64,000 bases of DNA. It comes from Oxalicibacterium faecigallinarum. Lineage in GTDB: Bacteria > Pseudomonadota > Gammaproteobacteria > Burkholderiales > Burkholderiaceae_D. Shown here piece by piece: positions 62,134-64,000 of the stretch (position 1 is the first letter of the stretch; every line of letters begins with the position of its first letter). The stretch is from positions 186,001 to 250,000 of the forward strand of contig NZ_BMDI01000003.1 in the NCBI RefSeq assembly GCF_014635705.1. The letters run 5' to 3'. The position numbers and the translations under genes were made by a program. The notes below the pieces were generated by a model, which saw only the letters and a list, made by a program, of their open reading frames with translations, was not told where the DNA came from and ran no database searches.

Positions 62134-62326
62134 ATGGCCGAATGCGGTGTGTCCGTGGGACTGGTTAAACAGGCATCTTGGCGAGCCAACAAAAAGCTTG
62201 CCTAACAGGATTGCGATAAGGCAATCTTCTGCTTCCGTCAGCGTTTTGCGTGGCAGGAAGAACAACGCACATCAAGATGCGTGGCTGCACAGTGGCCGAT
62301 AAAAGAACCATCAACAAGGAGGAGTA

Positions 62327-63466
62327 ATGCGACATTCCGTATGGAAGGGCATGCTTGCGACCATACTACTGACAATCTGTCAGCACGGCATGGCAGAAGA
62401 GGGTGTCACCGACAATGCAATTCTGATTGGGCAAACGATAGGCATCACGGGTCCGGTTGCCGGCACCGTCAAAGAAATGAATGCCGGCGCGCAAGCTTAT
62501 TTCGGGCACATCAACAAACTCGGTGGTGTGAACGGTCGCAAGATTGAACTACGCACGCTGGATGATCGCTATTTGCCGGATATCGCAGTAAGTAACGCAA
62601 GAACATTGATTGAAAAAGACAAGGTGTTTGCGCTTTTCCAGAGTCGTGGCACACCACAGACACTTGCCATCCTGCCTGAGTTATCGCAGCACAAGATTCC
62701 TCTGATTGCCCCAGCCACAGGTGCGGAAAGTGTTCATGTCCCATTGAATCGCTACGTGTTCAATGTACGCGCCAAATATCAGGATGAGGTGATCAAGGCG
62801 ATTGAACACTTCACGATGCTGGGGATGAAGGACATCGCCTTACTGACCTATGAAAAGGAAGATCCGCTCGGACATGATGGGCTGGTTGGTTTTAACAAAG
62901 GCATGGCGCAACATCACCTGACGCCGAGTCTGGTGGCCATTTTTCCTCGTACCAATCCAAACGTTGCCGATGTGGCTAAAAAACTGATCAACGCAAATCC
63001 GAGCGCATTGATCATCGTCAGTTCCGGCGTCAATACGGTCGAGGTGATCAAGGCCATTCGTGCACAAGGCGGCCGCATGCAGATCATGACGCTGTCCAAT
63101 AATGCATCGCAGGACTTCGTGGCTGAACTGGGCAAGGATGCGGCAGGGATTGTCGTATCCCAGATTACGCCACCACCTACGTCATCCACGACGGCCCTGG
63201 GCAAGGAATTTCAGAGCATTGCGAAGGTAGCGAATGTTCCCCTGTCCTATGCGGCAATGGAAGGTTATATGTCAGCCAAAGTACTGGTTGAGGGTTTGCG
63301 TCGTGCTGGACGTAATCTGACGCGCGAAAGCTTGATCAAGACACTGGAAAGCATGCAGCGTGTTGACATCGGCGGCGTACTGATCAGTTACAACGCGCGT
63401 GACCACACGGGTAGTGACTATGTCGAGCTGACGCTGATCGGCAAAGACGGACGTTATGTACGCTGA
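62327..63466 (+). CDS. ABC-type branched-chain-amino-acid-like substrate-binding protein (orphan)
   Basis: 379 residues with a signal peptide ending about GMA-EE. The Peripla_BP_6 fold is evident: ILIGQTIGITGPVAGTVKEMNAGAQAYFGHIN, then KIELRTLDDRYLPDIAVSNARTLIEKDKVFALF and IPLIAPATGAESVH. No permease or ATPase genes follow; the next gene is convergent and overlaps its last 13 bp. Orphan proteins of this kind can serve as receptors or share a transporter encoded elsewhere. AAGGAGG precedes the ATG. The ligand is unknown; nearness to the oxalate genes is suggestive only. Confidence 0.88.
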   Translation: MRHSVWKGMLATILLTICQHGMAEEGVTDNAILIGQTIGITGPVAGTVKEMNAGAQAYFGHINKLGGVNGRKIELRTLDDRYLPDIAVSNARTLIEKDKVFALFQSRGTPQTLAILPELSQHKIPLIAPATGAESVHVPLNRYVFNVRAKYQDEVIKAIEHFTMLGMKDIALLTYEKEDPLGHDGLVGFNKGMAQHHLTPSLVAIFPRTNPNVADVAKKLINANPSALIIVSSGVNTVEVIKAIRAQGGRMQIMTLSNNASQDFVAELGKDAAGIVVSQITPPPTSSTTALGKEFQSIAKVANVPLSYAAMEGYMSAKVLVEGLRRAGRNLTRESLIKTLESMQRVDIGGVLISYNARDHTGSDYVELTLIGKDGRYVR

Positions 63467-64000
63467 TTGCCGTTGTCGATGATCAGGGATGTCGTTGATG
63501 GCCTGCGCTGAGTGGGCGGACTGGTGAAGTTGAAGTCAACTTCAGGCACGTTGCCGGAAACGATGTCGGCAATCGCCCGGCCGGAGCCGCAGCCCATCGT
63601 CCATCCGAGCGAACCGTGCCCGGTATTCAGATACAGATTGGTGTACCTGGTTTTGCCAATGTAGGGGATATTGGATGGCGTGAGCGGCCGCAGTCCTGCC
63701 CAGTAAACTGGGACGTCAAAGTTACATGCTTCCGGAAATAGCTCGCGTGCGCGGCGGGTGATCGCATCACAACGTGCCGGATTCAACGCGCGCGAATAAC
63801 CGTTGAATTCGCAGGTGCCGGCCACGCGCAATTGGTCGCCCAGACGGGACACAACCAGTTTGTAGCCATCGTCAATCAGTGAAACCGTCGGTGCCGCGGA
63901 TGGATTGATCACGGGATAGGTGGCTGAATATCCCTTGCCAGGATAAATCAGGAGATCAATCCCCAGTGGCTTGAGTACATCGACAGAAAAACTGCCCATG
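63454..64000 (-). CDS. D-amino-acid dehydrogenase (DadA-like) FAD enzyme, C-terminal part (truncated by window edge)
   Basis: About 181 C-terminal residues of an FAD-dependent D-amino-acid dehydrogenase; the N-terminus lies beyond the right edge. The DadA signatures are YPGKGYSATYPV, YWAGLRPLTPSNIPYIGKTR and the FAD-contacting LNTGHGSLGWTMGCGSGRAIADIVSG. It deaminates D-amino acids (typically D-alanine) at the membrane and passes electrons to quinone. The stop codon lies within the final codons of the convergent binding-protein gene (13-bp overlap). Confidence 0.85.
   Translation of the reverse strand, partial: MGSFSVDVLKPLGIDLLIYPGKGYSATYPVINPSAAPTVSLIDDGYKLVVSRLGDQLRVAGTCEFNGYSRALNPARCDAITRRARELFPEACNFDVPVYWAGLRPLTPSNIPYIGKTRYTNLYLNTGHGSLGWTMGCGSGRAIADIVSGNVPEVDFNFTSPPTQRRPSTTSLIIDNGNQRT

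Overview
The window reads as chromosome of a betaproteobacterium, most likely an Oxalobacteraceae member (Oxalicibacterium/Herminiimonas-like). This rests on the Burkholderiales-type gene orders queA-tgt-yajC-secD-secF, oxyR next to ubiA, and hemP-bfd-tonB-exbB-exbD, and above all on a large set of genes for growth on oxalate. No rRNA, tRNA, CRISPR array, insertion sequence or prophage was recognised. The genus is an inference; the sequence does not prove it.

Layout. 1-5.8 kb (minus): truncated MFS exporter, SDR, UbiA, OxyR, RecG. 5.9-11.5 kb (plus): queA-tgt and the Sec accessory genes yajC-secD-secF. 11.6-15.8 kb (minus): small membrane protein, putative Na+/H+ antiporter, and an NRAMP-fold transporter that lacks the canonical metal ligands and has a ~400-nt leader. 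15.4-17.7 kb (minus): marR, two yceI genes and cytochrome b561, with a perfect palindrome at the promoter. 17.8-22 kb: purB, a GST, an MHS-type transporter. 22-25.6 kb (minus): bacterioferritin, then a Fur-box-preceded hemP/unknown/bfd/tonB/exbB/exbD iron operon. 25.8-34.1 kb: glutamate-synthase-like oxidoreductase, a PAS-GGDEF protein, mnmA, a Nudix hydrolase, panD, pntA-pntB.

34.1-41.6 kb is a glyoxylate-to-pyruvate block: a divergent LysR regulator, gcl, hyi, glxR, a type-2 glycerate kinase and pyruvate kinase. 41.7-45.1 kb is a TPP-riboswitch-controlled thiC-thiS-thiG operon; TPP is the cofactor of both Gcl and Oxc. 45.1-52.1 kb holds a quinone oxidoreductase, a CbbR-like LysR, a small unknown protein, sucC-sucD, an FAH-family hydrolase and a ketopantoate-reductase-like protein. 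52.7-56 kb is a tripartite tricarboxylate transporter, tctC-tctB-tctA. 56.2-62.1 kb is the oxalate core: a Crp/Fnr-type regulator, oxc, frc and a second frc. The window ends with an orphan ABC-type binding protein and a truncated DadA-like dehydrogenase.

The most interesting signal is a set of FNR-like palindromes (TTGACC-N2-G-N-TCAA type, and a TTAACC variant). They stand in front of oxc and its divergent Crp/Fnr gene, the second frc, thiC, sucC and the tct region. At oxc and the second frc the palindrome centre lies exactly 33 bp from the centre of a TATGAT -10 box, the spacing of a class II activator site. This suggests a local oxalate regulon that joins oxalate activation and decarboxylation with TPP supply, succinyl-CoA synthetase and organic-acid uptake.
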